This document shows positions 42,557 through 51,353 of a stretch of DNA of 64,000 bases, one piece after another (positions within the stretch are counted from its first letter, which is position 1; every line of letters begins with the position of its first letter). Location: positions 1,612,001 to 1,676,000 of the forward strand of contig NZ_BPIM01000001.1 of assembly GCF_026004115.1 (NCBI RefSeq), written 5' to 3'. The DNA is from Meiothermus sp. (GTDB taxonomy: Bacteria; Deinococcota; Deinococci; Deinococcales; Thermaceae). The translations under genes were made by a program, and so were the position numbers. The notes under the pieces are model-generated. The model made no database searches, was not told the DNA's origin, and was given only the letters and a program-made list of their open reading frames with translations.

Positions 42557-43210
42557 CTACTGCTCGTCGCTTTTTTCCGCCAGGCCTTCGCGCAGGGCGT
42601 AGAGGGCGGCCTGGGTGCGGTTGTTCAGGTGGAGCTTCTGGAAGATATCGGACAGGCGGTTGCGCACAGTTTTTTCGGAGAGCGAGAGTTCGGAGGCAAT
42701 CTCGAGGTTGGTGTAGCCCTGGGCTACCAGGCGCAAAATTTGCACCTCCCGCTCCGATAGCTCGGCGTGCTCTTTGGGGGTGGTCTCCTGTTTGGCCTTG
42801 AAGTCCTGGATGATTTGCTCGGCCATCTCGGCATCGAGCAAGACCTCGCCCTGATAAACCCGCCGGATGGCCTCCAGGAGTTCCTTGGCGTCGGCGTCCT
42901 TGAGCATGTAGCCCCGTGCCCCTGCCTTGACAGCCTCGAAGACATAGCCGTCCTGGCGGTACATGGTGAGCATAATCACCTTGGCCTGGGGCCACTCCTT
43001 GAGGATTTCCTGGGTGGCCTGCACCCCATCGAGGCCGGGCATCTGGATGTCCATCAGGATGATGTCGGGGTGGGCCTCGAGGGCGTGGCGCAGGGCCTCG
43101 CGCCCATCTTTGGCCTCGCCCATGACCTTGAAGTCGGGTTCGGCCTCCAGCAGGCTTTTGAGCCCCTGGCGAAACAGGGCGTGGTCGTCGGCAAGCAGGA
43201 TACGAATCAT
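42557..43210 (-). CDS. NarL/LuxR-family response regulator (A)
   Basis: 217-residue two-domain regulator. The receiver starts [17 protein letters not shown], with the phospho-acceptor Asp in ILMDIQMPG near residue 54 and Lys in MLKDAD. The C-terminal LuxR helix-turn-helix is [22 protein letters not shown] to [15 protein letters not shown] longer frame upstream to 43273 is rejected, because the receiver begins at 43210 and a TACAAT -10 sits 8 nt before that ATG. No kinase gene is next to it on the same strand; the kinase at 44873 is a candidate partner. Confidence 0.92.
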   Translation of the reverse strand: MIRILLADDHALFRQGLKSLLEAEPDFKVMGEAKDGREALRHALEAHPDIILMDIQMPGLDGVQATQEILKEWPQAKVIMLTMYRQDGYVFEAVKAGARGYMLKDADAKELLEAIRRVYQGEVLLDAEMAEQIIQDFKAKQETTPKEHAELSEREVQILRLVAQGYTNLEIASELSLSEKTVRNRLSDIFQKLHLNNRTQAALYALREGLAEKSDEQ

Positions 43211-43213
43211 TAG

Positions 43214-43226
43214 AGTGTATTGTACA
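43214..43226. promoter_or_regulatory. GTGTA-ttg-TACAC palindrome over -10 of regulator A gene
   Basis: The 13-bp inverted repeat covers the TACAAT -10 (43219-43224, minus strand), which ends 8 nt before the ATG at 43210. A protein bound here would block the promoter; autoregulation by the regulator itself is one idea. Confidence 0.45.
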
Positions 43227-43378
43227 CACAAGCTGAACCCAGCCTGGTGCGTGGTTGGTTGGACATGGTTCATGTTGCACTTGGGTATGACCCATAGCCG
43301 GTAGCCTTATGGAGGGGGCATAGGTTTTGTTGTGTGCGCCCGTGCTGTTATCGGGAAGGGTTCCAAGAAGGTGCAAAG

Positions 43379-43702
43379 ATGAACGGTTGGTGGCTGCTTT
43401 TGCTGGCGATTATTTCAGAGGTCATAGGCTCTACTGCTCTCAAGGCCTCGCAGGGCTTTACCAGACTGCTGCCCTCGCTGGTGGTAGTGCTGGGTTACGG
43501 GCTGGCTTTTTACTTTCTGAGCCTGGCGCTCAAAACCATTCCGCTCAACACCGCCTATGCGGTCTGGTCGGGGCTGGGCACAGCCCTGATTGCAGTGCTG
43601 GGCTGGTTGGTACTCAAGGAGCCCATGAACGGGGCGATTGCGCTGGGCATTGTGCTCATTATTGTGGGGGTGGTGGTTTTGAACCTGGCCTCGAGGCCCT
43701 AG
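43379..43702 (+). CDS. SMR family small multidrug transporter
   Basis: 107-residue four-helix transporter. The glutamate for proton/substrate exchange is in the first helix (LAIISEVIGSTALKAS, Glu about residue 13), followed by the family segment TIPLNTAYAVWSGLGTALIAVLGWL. This matches EmrE/SugE-type proteins, which export quaternary ammonium compounds or guanidinium. A GAAGGTG ribosome site precedes the ATG. It is divergent from regulator A. I see no guanidine riboswitch in the leader. Confidence 0.92.
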   Translation: MNGWWLLLLAIISEVIGSTALKASQGFTRLLPSLVVVLGYGLAFYFLSLALKTIPLNTAYAVWSGLGTALIAVLGWLVLKEPMNGAIALGIVLIIVGVVVLNLASRP

Positions 43703-43949
43703 TGCACAGGTAACTTGTTTTTCAGTAGTTTTTAAGCACGATGATTGCCCAAAATTGCGATGTGCAGCTCATTGAGGGGGACAGTATTGCATATCGAAAT
43801 TCCTAGTTAGCAGATCACTGGTGTTTTTTTCAGTGGGTTAGGGCTTGGGGCAGGGTCGGTGCGTGAACCCTCACAAACCTCAGCCAGGGGCGCTTCAGAC
43901 GCCTGGGGTTGCAAAAATGCTCGTAGCAAGGCGAGATGGCTGGGTGTTA

Positions 43950-43982
43950 TGCCCCCACCTAGCCTCCCCCGTTGGAGGAAGG
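43950..43982 (-). repeat. Second dispersed repeat, inverted copy
   Basis: Read on the minus strand it matches the 26313-26352 copy in the block CGGGGGAGG followed by GGTGGGGGCA, with changed bases in the left arm. Confidence 0.5.
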
Positions 43983-44076
43983 CGTGGCTTTACTTTATGC
44001 ACCAGCCCTGGGGCTTGGGGCCGATTTATATGGTGCGCTGGCTATGAACCAACGGGTTCGATGCTATCTGCCCAAG

Positions 44077-44100
44077 GGAGGGCGATGCCGCCCCCTGGAA
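44077..44100. repeat. Fragment of the structured repeat
   Basis: GGAGGGCGATGCCGCCCCC followed by TGGAA matches the right half of the 38-bp unit of copy B with a few changes. The mini-hairpin GGGCG-atgc-CGCCC is kept. No ends or other unit parts are found around it. Confidence 0.55.
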
Positions 44101-44232
44101 AGAGGTACGATTTGTTCCTCGGTCGTCAGGAAGGGTGTATTTCGGGTTCCAAAAAATTGGCCTTCATGGGGGCCATGCGACGGGAAACCCTTGTCCCTGG
44201 TGAGCCGAACAGCCACGGTGTACCCTGAAACC

Positions 44233-44886
44233 ATGAGCCATCGCGGCCCAAAGGCCAGCCTGGGGGTTTTGCTGGTGGACGACCATGCGGTCGTGCGCCA
44301 GGGGTTGCGGATGTTTCTGGCCACCGATGAGGGGCTTTATGTGGTGGGCGAGGCCGAAAACGGGCAGGAGGCCCTGGAGAAGGTGGCTGCGCTGCACCCC
44401 GACGTGGTGCTGATGGACTTGCTGATGCCGGTGATGGATGGGGTGCGTGCGACCCGCGAGATTAAGGCGCGCTTTCCCGAGGTGGAGGTGATTGCCCTAA
44501 CCAGCGTGTTGGAAGACCAGCTGGTGGTTGAAGCCATGCACGCCGGCGCAACAGGTTATTTGCTCAAGGATACCCACCCCGAAGAACTGGTGGAAGCTAT
44601 CCATGCGGCGGGCCGGGGGGAAGTGCGACTGCACCCCGAGGCCGCGAAGCGGCTGGCCCAGGAAGTGCGTACCGCCGAGATGCGCGAGGCCCTCACCCCC
44701 CGGGAGACTGAAATCCTGCGTTTGTTGGCGCATGGGCTATCCAACAAGCGCATCGCCCAGCAGCTCAACCTGTCCGAGCTGACCGTCAAGACCCACGTTT
44801 CTAACCTGCTGTCCAAACTGGGGCTGTCTTCGCGCACCCAGGCGGCTTTGTTCGCCATTCGGGAGGGGCTGGTTGGGCTCCGGTGA
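44233..44886 (+). CDS. NarL/LuxR-family response regulator (B)
   Basis: 217-residue regulator, the same length as regulator A. Receiver LGVLLVDDHAVVRQGLRMFL, phospho-acceptor Asp in VVLMDLLMPVMDG near residue 63, Lys in LLKDTHP. DNA-binding part LTPRETEILRLLAHGLSNKRIAQQLN to KTHVSNLLSKLGL. The start ATG 44233 gives the short N-terminal tail MSHRGPKAS. Its stop overlaps the start of the histidine kinase gene by 14 bp, so the two are coupled and form a two-component pair. Confidence 0.92.
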   Translation: MSHRGPKASLGVLLVDDHAVVRQGLRMFLATDEGLYVVGEAENGQEALEKVAALHPDVVLMDLLMPVMDGVRATREIKARFPEVEVIALTSVLEDQLVVEAMHAGATGYLLKDTHPEELVEAIHAAGRGEVRLHPEAAKRLAQEVRTAEMREALTPRETEILRLLAHGLSNKRIAQQLNLSELTVKTHVSNLLSKLGLSSRTQAALFAIREGLVGLR

Positions 44887-46444
44887 CTTCCTGCTCCGGC
44901 TCGACCCCCGAACCCTGGCGGGGCTTTTGGAGGCCACCCGCGACGCGATTCTGATTGCCTCCGCTGAGCGCAGGCTGGTGTACGCCAACCGGGCGGCCCA
45001 GAACTTGCTGGGCTATAGTCTGGAGGAACTGCAAGCCGTGGACATCCTGAACTGGATTGCGCCGCCCTACCGCACACGGGTGGTTAAGTGTATCCAGCAC
45101 AACCGCAGCGCCCTGCCCGGCATCTTCGAGATAGCCCTGGTACGAAAGGACGGAAGCTGGCGGTATGTGCGCTGCTCCATCTTGTATCTGGAGGTGGAGG
45201 GCCAGGTGTACGGAGCGGCCATAGTCCACGACCTCACCTCACCCCAGACCCTGCGCCGCCACGAGGCGCCCACTACGGACGCGAACGGGCGGGATATGAC
45301 CCAGGACATGGTGGAGGAGGTGCGCCTCGCAAGCAAGCGTCTCGAGGCCCTCTACCAGGCCGACGAAAAGCTCTATGCCTCCCTCGAGCTCGATCAGGTC
45401 TTGCAGGCGCTGGTAGATGTGTGCGTGGATCTACTGGGGGCCGACAAAAGCTGCATCCTGATCTGGGATGAAACCCACCAGCACCTCATCACCCGCGCTC
45501 AGCGGGGGTTTACCTCGCAGTTCGTGCAGGTCATGAACGAGTACGCCGGGCGGGGCCTGCTGGCCCACGCAGCCCAGAGCGGCGAGACGGTGGTGGTACA
45601 GGATACCCACCAGGACGAACGGGTAGACCGCCGCGTGACCGAACCCGAGGGCATACGGGCCTTCATGCACATCCCCATACGCCTCGATGGCGAGGTGTTT
45701 GGAGTTTTTAGCATTAATAACTTGCTTCCTCACACCCTGGGCCCCGAGGAGCAGCGGGCTTTTACCTCGCTGGCCCGGCGGGCCGCCGTGGCCATTCGCA
45801 ACGCCCACCTCTACGCCGAGGCCCAGGGCAAGGCGGCCCTCGAGGAGCGCCAGAAACTGGCCCGCAACCTGCACGACTCGGTTTCTCAGGCCATCTACGG
45901 CATTGTGCTGGGGGTACGCACCGCCAAAACCCAGCTGGCCCGCAACCCGGAACAGGCCCCCGCTGCGCTGGATTTCGTGTTGAACCTGGCCGAGGGGGCC
46001 ATCGCCGAGATGCGGGCCCTGATCTTCGAGTTGCGTCCGGAGTCGCTTAAGCAAGAGGGATTGGTCGCCGCACTGGCCAAGCAGGCTGCTGCACTAAGGG
46101 CTCGGCACGGCCTTCCTCTGGAGGCCCACCTCGGCCCCGAGCCTGCTATGAGCCTGGAAGCCAAAGAAGCCCTCTACCGCGTGGCCCAGGAAGCCCTCAA
46201 CAACATCGCCAAGCACGCCAAAGCCCACAAAGCGCACCTGCGCTTGCAGCAGGCAAACGGTATGGTACAGCTCGAGATTTGCGACGATGGGGTGGGGTTT
46301 GATAGCCAGCGTGAGTATCCGGGCCACCTGGGTCTGGTTTCCATGCGGGAGCGCATCGAGCGCCTGGGGGGTCGCTTTGAGGTGGTCAGCAGCCCCGGTG
46401 CCGGTACAACGGTGCGGGCAAACCTGCCCCTTCTGGGGGGTTGA
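44873..46444 (+). CDS. PAS-GAF sensor histidine kinase (HisKA_3 type)
   Basis: 523-residue soluble kinase. PAS about residues 12-125, GAF about 165-315, then the HisKA_3 phospho-acceptor KLARNLHDSVSQAIYGI near residue 336 and an ATPase domain with YRVAQEALNNIAKHA (N box), CDDGVGFD (G1) and GHLGLVSMRERIERLGG. No membrane helix, so it senses a cytoplasmic signal. It starts at TTG 44873 with GGGAGGGG upstream, inside the end of regulator B. The GAF domain lacks an obvious Cys tetrad. Also a possible partner of regulator A. Confidence 0.9.
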   Translation: MGSGDFLLRLDPRTLAGLLEATRDAILIASAERRLVYANRAAQNLLGYSLEELQAVDILNWIAPPYRTRVVKCIQHNRSALPGIFEIALVRKDGSWRYVRCSILYLEVEGQVYGAAIVHDLTSPQTLRRHEAPTTDANGRDMTQDMVEEVRLASKRLEALYQADEKLYASLELDQVLQALVDVCVDLLGADKSCILIWDETHQHLITRAQRGFTSQFVQVMNEYAGRGLLAHAAQSGETVVVQDTHQDERVDRRVTEPEGIRAFMHIPIRLDGEVFGVFSINNLLPHTLGPEEQRAFTSLARRAAVAIRNAHLYAEAQGKAALEERQKLARNLHDSVSQAIYGIVLGVRTAKTQLARNPEQAPAALDFVLNLAEGAIAEMRALIFELRPESLKQEGLVAALAKQAAALRARHGLPLEAHLGPEPAMSLEAKEALYRVAQEALNNIAKHAKAHKAHLRLQQANGMVQLEICDDGVGFDSQREYPGHLGLVSMRERIERLGGRFEVVSSPGAGTTVRANLPLLGG

Positions 46445-46490
46445 TGGGGGCGGGGGCTTTGTCCTGCGGCAAAAGGAGTAGCGTAATGAT

Positions 46491-46817
46491 GTGCAGACGC
46501 TGCTGTGGCACTTACTGGCCGCCACCCTGATTGGGTTTGCGGTGGGCCTCGAGGCCTTCGGGAGTGCGGGGGTGTTTGCGGTGAGCGCCCTCTCGGGTGT
46601 GGCCGATCTGGACGCCATCTCGCTTTCGCTGGCGCGCCTGACGGCCAGCGAACAGCTGGTCTTGCAGGTCGCGGCCATCGCCATCCTGATTGCGGCTTTG
46701 AGCAACACCCTGTTCAAAACCGTACTGTCGTTTGGCGCCGGGCGGCTGGGGGTTTATGTGGCCCTGGGGCTGTTGCCGGGTGGATTGCTGGCTTTGCTGA
46801 CGATGCTGGGTCGCTAA
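46491..46817 (+). CDS. Stand-alone DUF4010-like membrane protein (MgtC family C-terminal half)
   Basis: 108-residue membrane protein with three to four helices. The segment SALSGVADLDAISLSLARL, followed by ASEQLVLQVAAIAILIAALSNTLFKTV, matches the C-terminal DUF4010 part of MgtC/SapB-type proteins. The N-terminal MgtC domain is missing, and nothing like it is encoded just upstream, where the histidine kinase ends 46 bp away. It starts at GTG 46491, the only in-frame start after a stop at 46479, with AAGGAG 12 nt upstream. It may be a genuine half-size protein or a remnant. Confidence 0.65.
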   Translation: MQTLLWHLLAATLIGFAVGLEAFGSAGVFAVSALSGVADLDAISLSLARLTASEQLVLQVAAIAILIAALSNTLFKTVLSFGAGRLGVYVALGLLPGGLLALLTMLGR

Positions 46818-46826
46818 ACGCTTGCT

Positions 46827-47669
46827 TCACTTCCCAAAACGCCGCTCCCGTTTCTGGTAGTCGCGCACCGCCCTCAGGAAGTCCACCTTACGGAAGGCAG
46901 GCCAGAAGGCGTCGAAGAAGTAGTACTCGCTGTAGGCGGCCTGCCACAGCAAAAAGCCCGAGAGCCGAATTTCGCCCGAGGTGCGAATGATGAAGTCGGG
47001 GTCGGGTACACCCGCGGTGTAGAGCCGCTCGGAGATGTGTTCAATGTCGAGTTCGGCAGCCAGCTCTTCCGGCGACTTGCCGGTCTGGGCGGCCTCGAGC
47101 AGCAGGCTCTTGACGGCATCCACAATTTCTTCCCGCCCCCCATAGCCCATGGCGATATTGAGCAGCATTCCGCTGTGGTGCTCGGTGGCTTTTTCTAGTT
47201 CTTCCAGGGCCTCCAGCACCTTGGGCGGGAAGCGGTCGTGCCGGCCAATTACCTTGACCCGCACCTCGTTGGCGTGGATGCGGGGGTCTTGGGCCATCCG
47301 TTTCGCTTCCTGAACAAAGAGCTGCATGAGGGTCTCGACCTCGGTCTGGCTGCGGTTAAAGTTGTCGGTGGAAAAGACCCATATGGTCACGGTAGGAATT
47401 TTGAGCTCGAGGCACCACTCCAGCACCTCGTAGGCTTTCTGTACCCCAAATTCGTGGCCCTGGTGTCCCTCCAGGCCCAGCTCCCTGGCAAAACGCCGGT
47501 TGCCATCCAGAATCATCCCCAGGTGCTTGGGCGCCTGGCCCCGGCGCACCTCGGCCTCGATCCGTTTTTCGTACCACCAGTAAAGCGGCTTGAGCAAGGC
47601 GCCAAAGAGCTGTACCAGTTGTTGTCGAATCGAACCTTTGGGAACGCGCACAGGGGATGTTGCCGCCAT
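46827..47669 (-). CDS. uppS: Isoprenyl transferase (undecaprenyl diphosphate synthase)
   Basis: Cis-prenyltransferase that makes undecaprenyl diphosphate, the lipid carrier for cell-wall and surface glycans, from farnesyl diphosphate and isopentenyl diphosphate. Motifs: LGMILDGNRRFAREL near residue 52 (catalytic Asp), VTIWVFSTDNFNR, and IIRTSGEIRLSGFLLWQ near residue 225, then YSEYYFFDAFWP. The first ~45 residues are a lineage-specific lead. A GAGGTGG site precedes ATG 47669; the longer frame to 47738 is rejected. Confidence 0.93.
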   Translation of the reverse strand: MAATSPVRVPKGSIRQQLVQLFGALLKPLYWWYEKRIEAEVRRGQAPKHLGMILDGNRRFARELGLEGHQGHEFGVQKAYEVLEWCLELKIPTVTIWVFSTDNFNRSQTEVETLMQLFVQEAKRMAQDPRIHANEVRVKVIGRHDRFPPKVLEALEELEKATEHHSGMLLNIAMGYGGREEIVDAVKSLLLEAAQTGKSPEELAAELDIEHISERLYTAGVPDPDFIIRTSGEIRLSGFLLWQAAYSEYYFFDAFWPAFRKVDFLRAVRDYQKRERRFGK

Positions 47670-47881
47670 GGGCCACCTCAACCTATCTATCTTAGCGGGA
47701 AGTCTGTAGATAAGGTGTGCATGTTTGGGCGAAACCAAGGCCTTGATCGTTTGCCACCCTGCCTGACCCTGAGCGGCTGGCTTTGGCTGATGGGGCCGCT
47801 ACCAGGTTTTGACCAAAAAACATGACCTGGACGATATTTTTGGGAAACCAGCAAAGCCTCTGGTTGTGCAGTAAAAAGTGT

Positions 47882-48388
47882 TCAGCGACGCAGACGATCT
47901 ACCTTGAGCACAAAGCTCAGCACGAAGCTGCCGTGTTTGGGGCTCTTCATCTGGATGCTGTTGCCCTGCAAGGTGAGGCTGGTAGGGGTGAGGGCGGTGA
48001 TGGTCACGTTCCCGCTGCCGCCCCAACTCTTGCGGTTGTTGGGGTTGCGGTCATCCACGTAGCTCAGTGTGCCCCGCACCTGGGAGTTCAGGGGATCGCC
48101 TATGCGGTAGGTCTGGCCCTGTTTGAGCGGCCCTTTGAGGTCAACCGAAAGAATACGTGGCGCGTAGGGGGGTGGATTGCTGTTGGGGTCGGCAAAAAAG
48201 TGCAGGCTCACTCGAGCCGAGTCCTTGAATAGGTCCCCGGTCACCCGAGTTTGGGGTTTGGCGGGTAACCTGCCCAGATCCAATCCGCGCACCTGAAGCC
48301 GGAAACTGCCGCCGGTGGCCGGGGTGAGCCCGGTTTGCGCCAGGGCCAAGGCTGCTAACATCAGTCCCATTACCCATAGTCTGATCAT
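47882..48388 (-). CDS. Secreted hypothetical protein, 168 aa
   Basis: Unrecognised exported protein. Signal peptide MIRLWVMGLMLAALALAQ, then a mature domain rich in strands, with repeated polar turns (YVDDRNPNNRKSWGG) and no Cys. The frame extends upstream to 48568 but without a plausible signal peptide, so ATG 48388 is chosen. It lies between uppS and the divergent S1C protease gene. No known domain is apparent. Confidence 0.65.
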   Translation of the reverse strand: MIRLWVMGLMLAALALAQTGLTPATGGSFRLQVRGLDLGRLPAKPQTRVTGDLFKDSARVSLHFFADPNSNPPPYAPRILSVDLKGPLKQGQTYRIGDPLNSQVRGTLSYVDDRNPNNRKSWGGSGNVTITALTPTSLTLQGNSIQMKSPKHGSFVLSFVLKVDRLRR

Positions 48389-48591
48389 GCTCCCAGGTAA
48401 ACAGAGCGCACCCTGAGGGATATGAAAGTTCTGTGGAGGCACCTTGATTTTTGCAGGGCTGGGTGGCTCGTGCAAGCTGCTTCGGAAGGGCTTGGTGTGT
48501 ATCGGTGGTGCAAATGAACCGGGTTTGGGCTTAAAATCCGCTAACTTCGGAGTTACAACGCGGTGCATGCGTTAAACCGTGGAGGTTGACT

Positions 48592-50130
48592 ATGAAACCT
48601 AAGGGGTTGGGTCTTTTAAGCCTGTTTTGCTTGCTGGTCTGGGGGACGGGGGGGATAGCCCTGACCCAAACCCTGCCCCGCGATGTACGTGAGCGCATTA
48701 TTGCCGCCACGGTGTTCATCACCTACCCCACCGGCACCAACTCGGCCAGTGTAGGCTCGGGAACGCTGATTAGCCCCCAGGGCTTCATCTTGACCAACTA
48801 CCACGTGATCGGCGACCTGGAGAACCGGCGCATTGCCCCGCGCCTGTTTGTGGGTACCATTCGCTTTGTGGATCAGCCGCCGGAGGTACGCTACCAGGCC
48901 GATGTGGTGGCCACCGACCCCAACCTCGATCTGGCCATTCTGCGCATCACCCGAACTTCCAATGGTCAGCCCATCGGCAATGTTACCTTTCCGGCGGTTC
49001 CGATTGGCGACTCCAATAAGCTGATTGTGGGCGACCCCATCTTTGTGTTTGGTTTTCAGGGAACCGGGGGCAACACCATCACGCTATCTACCGGGGTGGT
49101 GGGCGGTTTTACCGGTGAAGACATGGAGAGCGGCGGTAAGCAGTGGATCAAGCACGATGCCCAGACCGGCCCCGGCAACTCGGGGGGCGGCATTTTCAAC
49201 CAGGATGGCGAACTCATCGGTATCCACACCCGTGGGGTGTCGGGGCAGGGCAACTCCCGCACCGCCTTCATGCGCCCCTCGGCCCTGGCCTGGGGTCTGA
49301 TTGGCCCCAATGTGGCAGGCTTGGTGAACCGGGCCCCCACTGCCTCTACTCCCCAACCCCAGCCCCCCCAACCCCAACCGCAGACGGCTGCCAGTACCGC
49401 CTGGCCCCCGGCCCTGGGCACCGGCCAGACCTGGCAGGTGCGGATTCAGGGTGGCCAGTGGACGGGCGAGTGGTCGGTGGTGGTGGGGCAGAAGGATGCA
49501 GACGGTGACTTTGAGGCGGTCGCCAGCCTGGGCAGCCGCCGAAATGAGGCCCTGTTTTTCCTGCAAGACAACATCCTGCGCCTGAACATTGGCGACCGGT
49601 ATCCGCTGGCCCGCTGCCGCTTCGACCCCCAAAACGGGAGCGGGGTCATCCAGGGCAAGCTGTTCGTATTCAAAGATGCCAACACCGATGCCGAAGAAAT
49701 TGGTACCTGTGTGGCCAGCCAGCGGGGCGCCCAGGCCGTGCAGCCGGTGCAGCCCCAGGCTGCCTGGCCTCCCCGGTTGGCCGTGGGGCAGCGCTGGCAG
49801 CTTAGCGTGACGGGCAAAGACCTGGATGATGGCGGCACCGTGACCCTCTCTGAGCGCGACAGCGACGGCGACCCCAAAGGAACCGTGGTGTTCAAGGAAA
49901 ATTTCTCAATGGTGGTCTACTTCTACATGAGCCGCAGCGGAGCCGCTTTCCTCGACATGACCGTTCCCAGCGGAGCCGATAGCCACCGTGCTTGGTGGCG
50001 CTGCCGCTTCGAGCAGCAGGGCAATGCGGCCAGTCTCAAGGGAACCCTCCAAACCTTCCGCACCGATGCCAATGGTCAGATTAGCGACCTCCAGGATGTG
50101 GGGGCTTGTACTGCTACCCTGAGCCGCTAG
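48592..50130 (+). CDS. Secreted S1C-type trypsin-like protease with duplicated C-terminal module
   Basis: 512 residues. Signal peptide about 1-24. Protease domain about 35-245 with catalytic His (TNYHVIGD, near 71), Asp (PNLDLAI, near 112) and Ser (GPGNSGGGIF, near 196). There is no PDZ domain, unlike HtrA/DegP. A Pro/Gln linker (PQPQPPQPQPQ) leads to two similar modules, each starting WPP.L..GQ.WQ and ending in a Cys-containing strand (about residues 270-385 and 390-510). A GGAGG 6 nt before ATG 48592 sets the start. The modules may bind surface polymer; unknown family. Confidence 0.83.
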   Translation: MKPKGLGLLSLFCLLVWGTGGIALTQTLPRDVRERIIAATVFITYPTGTNSASVGSGTLISPQGFILTNYHVIGDLENRRIAPRLFVGTIRFVDQPPEVRYQADVVATDPNLDLAILRITRTSNGQPIGNVTFPAVPIGDSNKLIVGDPIFVFGFQGTGGNTITLSTGVVGGFTGEDMESGGKQWIKHDAQTGPGNSGGGIFNQDGELIGIHTRGVSGQGNSRTAFMRPSALAWGLIGPNVAGLVNRAPTASTPQPQPPQPQPQTAASTAWPPALGTGQTWQVRIQGGQWTGEWSVVVGQKDADGDFEAVASLGSRRNEALFFLQDNILRLNIGDRYPLARCRFDPQNGSGVIQGKLFVFKDANTDAEEIGTCVASQRGAQAVQPVQPQAAWPPRLAVGQRWQLSVTGKDLDDGGTVTLSERDSDGDPKGTVVFKENFSMVVYFYMSRSGAAFLDMTVPSGADSHRAWWRCRFEQQGNAASLKGTLQTFRTDANGQISDLQDVGACTATLSR

Positions 50131-50192
50131 CGAATGCAGGCTAACTGAAGAAGCCAGAGAGCCAACTTCTCTTACTGTTCCCTGCACTCCGG

Positions 50193-50198
50193 TATGCT
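50193..50198 (+). promoter_or_regulatory. -10 element of deoB (leaderless type)
   Basis: TATGCT ends 6 nt before the deoB ATG at 50205. Confidence 0.45.
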
Positions 50199-50204
50199 TG
50201 AGGC

Positions 50205-51353
50205 ATGAAGATAACCACCATCGTGCTGGACTCGGTGGGCCTGGGCTACCTGCCCGATGCCGCGCAGTTCGGCGATGAAGGAGCCGATACCCTCGACCAC
50301 ACCGTGCTCAAAACCGGCCTCGAGCTCCCCCACCTGGCCTCGCTGGGGCTGGGCCATGTACCGGGGGTGCACACCCTTCCCAGGGTGGCTGAGCCCAAAG
50401 GGGCTTTTGGGCGCATGATGGAGGTGAACCCCGGCAAGGACACCTCCACCGGCCACTGGGAGTTTGTAGGGATTCGCCTCGAGCACCCTTTCCAGGTTTT
50501 TCCACAGGGTTATCCACAGGATTTCCTGGCACACTACATCCAGCGCATCGGGGTGGAAGGCTACCTGCTCAACCAACCCTACTCGGGCACCGACGCCATC
50601 CGCGACTTTGGCGACGAACACCTGCGCACCGGTTGGCCCATCGTGTATACCTCGGCGGACTCGGTTTTTCAGGTGGCAGCCCACATCGGCAAGGTGCCCC
50701 TGGAAACGCTCTATGCTTGGTGCCAGACTGCCCGCGAGATGCTGGTAGGGCCGCTGGCCTGTGCCCGGGTGATTGCCCGCCCCTTCGAGGGCGAGCCGGG
50801 CCACTACTACCGCCGAGAAGACCTGCGCAAAGACTTTGCCCTGGAGCCCCCGCCCAACGTGCTGGACGCCATCAAAGCCGGCGGATTGGAGGTGGTGGGG
50901 GTGGGTAAAATCCCCGACATCTACGCCCATCGGGGCTTCACCCGCGAGGTCAAGGCCGGCAGCAACGCCGAGGGTATGGAGCACACCTTGGAACTGATGC
51001 ACGAGCCTTTCTCCGGCCTGGTCTTTACCAACCTGGTGGACTTCGACGCCAGGTACGGCCACCGCCGCAATCCCCAGGGCTACGCCGAGGCCCTGGCCGC
51101 CTTCGATGCCCGGCTGCTCGAGTTGCTTTCTGCGTTGGGGCCGGAAGATTACCTTTTCATCGTCTCCGACCACGGCAACGACCCCACCTACCGCGGCACC
51201 GACCACACCCGCGAGTATGGGATGCTCTTGGTGGTGGGGCCCGGAATGGCCGGCAAAGACCTGGGCACCCGCGCCACCTTTGCCGACCTGGCGGCTAGCC
51301 TGGCCAGGGGCTTCGGCCTCCGGTGGACGGGGCCTGGTACAAGTGTCATCTAG
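50205..51353 (+). CDS. deoB: Phosphopentomutase
   Basis: Interconverts (deoxy)ribose 1-phosphate and 5-phosphate in nucleoside salvage. 382 residues, alkaline-phosphatase-like fold. Metal-site and family motifs: [14 protein letters not shown] at the start, [12 protein letters not shown] with the phosphorylated Thr near residue 87, [15 protein letters not shown]-like segment ([14 protein letters not shown]) near 280, and [18 protein letters not shown] near 320. Its stop overlaps the nadV stop by 4 bp, tail to tail. A leaderless start is likely. Confidence 0.95.
   Translation: MKITTIVLDSVGLGYLPDAAQFGDEGADTLDHTVLKTGLELPHLASLGLGHVPGVHTLPRVAEPKGAFGRMMEVNPGKDTSTGHWEFVGIRLEHPFQVFPQGYPQDFLAHYIQRIGVEGYLLNQPYSGTDAIRDFGDEHLRTGWPIVYTSADSVFQVAAHIGKVPLETLYAWCQTAREMLVGPLACARVIARPFEGEPGHYYRREDLRKDFALEPPPNVLDAIKAGGLEVVGVGKIPDIYAHRGFTREVKAGSNAEGMEHTLELMHEPFSGLVFTNLVDFDARYGHRRNPQGYAEALAAFDARLLELLSALGPEDYLFIVSDHGNDPTYRGTDHTREYGMLLVVGPGMAGKDLGTRATFADLAASLARGFGLRWTGPGTSVI

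Larger units (their letters stand above)
43703..44232. other. Gene-free stretch with repeat remnants
   Basis: About 530 bp between the SMR gene and regulator B. It holds an inverted copy of the second repeat (43950-43982) and a fragment of the structured repeat (about 44077-44100). Frames that extend regulator B upstream through it lack homology. It looks like a site that collects repeats. Confidence 0.55.

Noticed and set aside
42115-42801. Plus-strand reading frame across the 42.2-42.5 kb gap
   Set aside because: Half of it is antisense to response regulator A and the rest has low-complexity Arg/Gly content.
43214-43378. Guanidine riboswitch before the SMR gene
   Set aside because: No paired ACGR-loop hairpins or ykkC-type core could be found in the leader.
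43972-44232. N-terminal extension of response regulator B
   Set aside because: Residues upstream of MSHRGPK derive from repeat-bearing gene-free DNA and do not match receiver domains.
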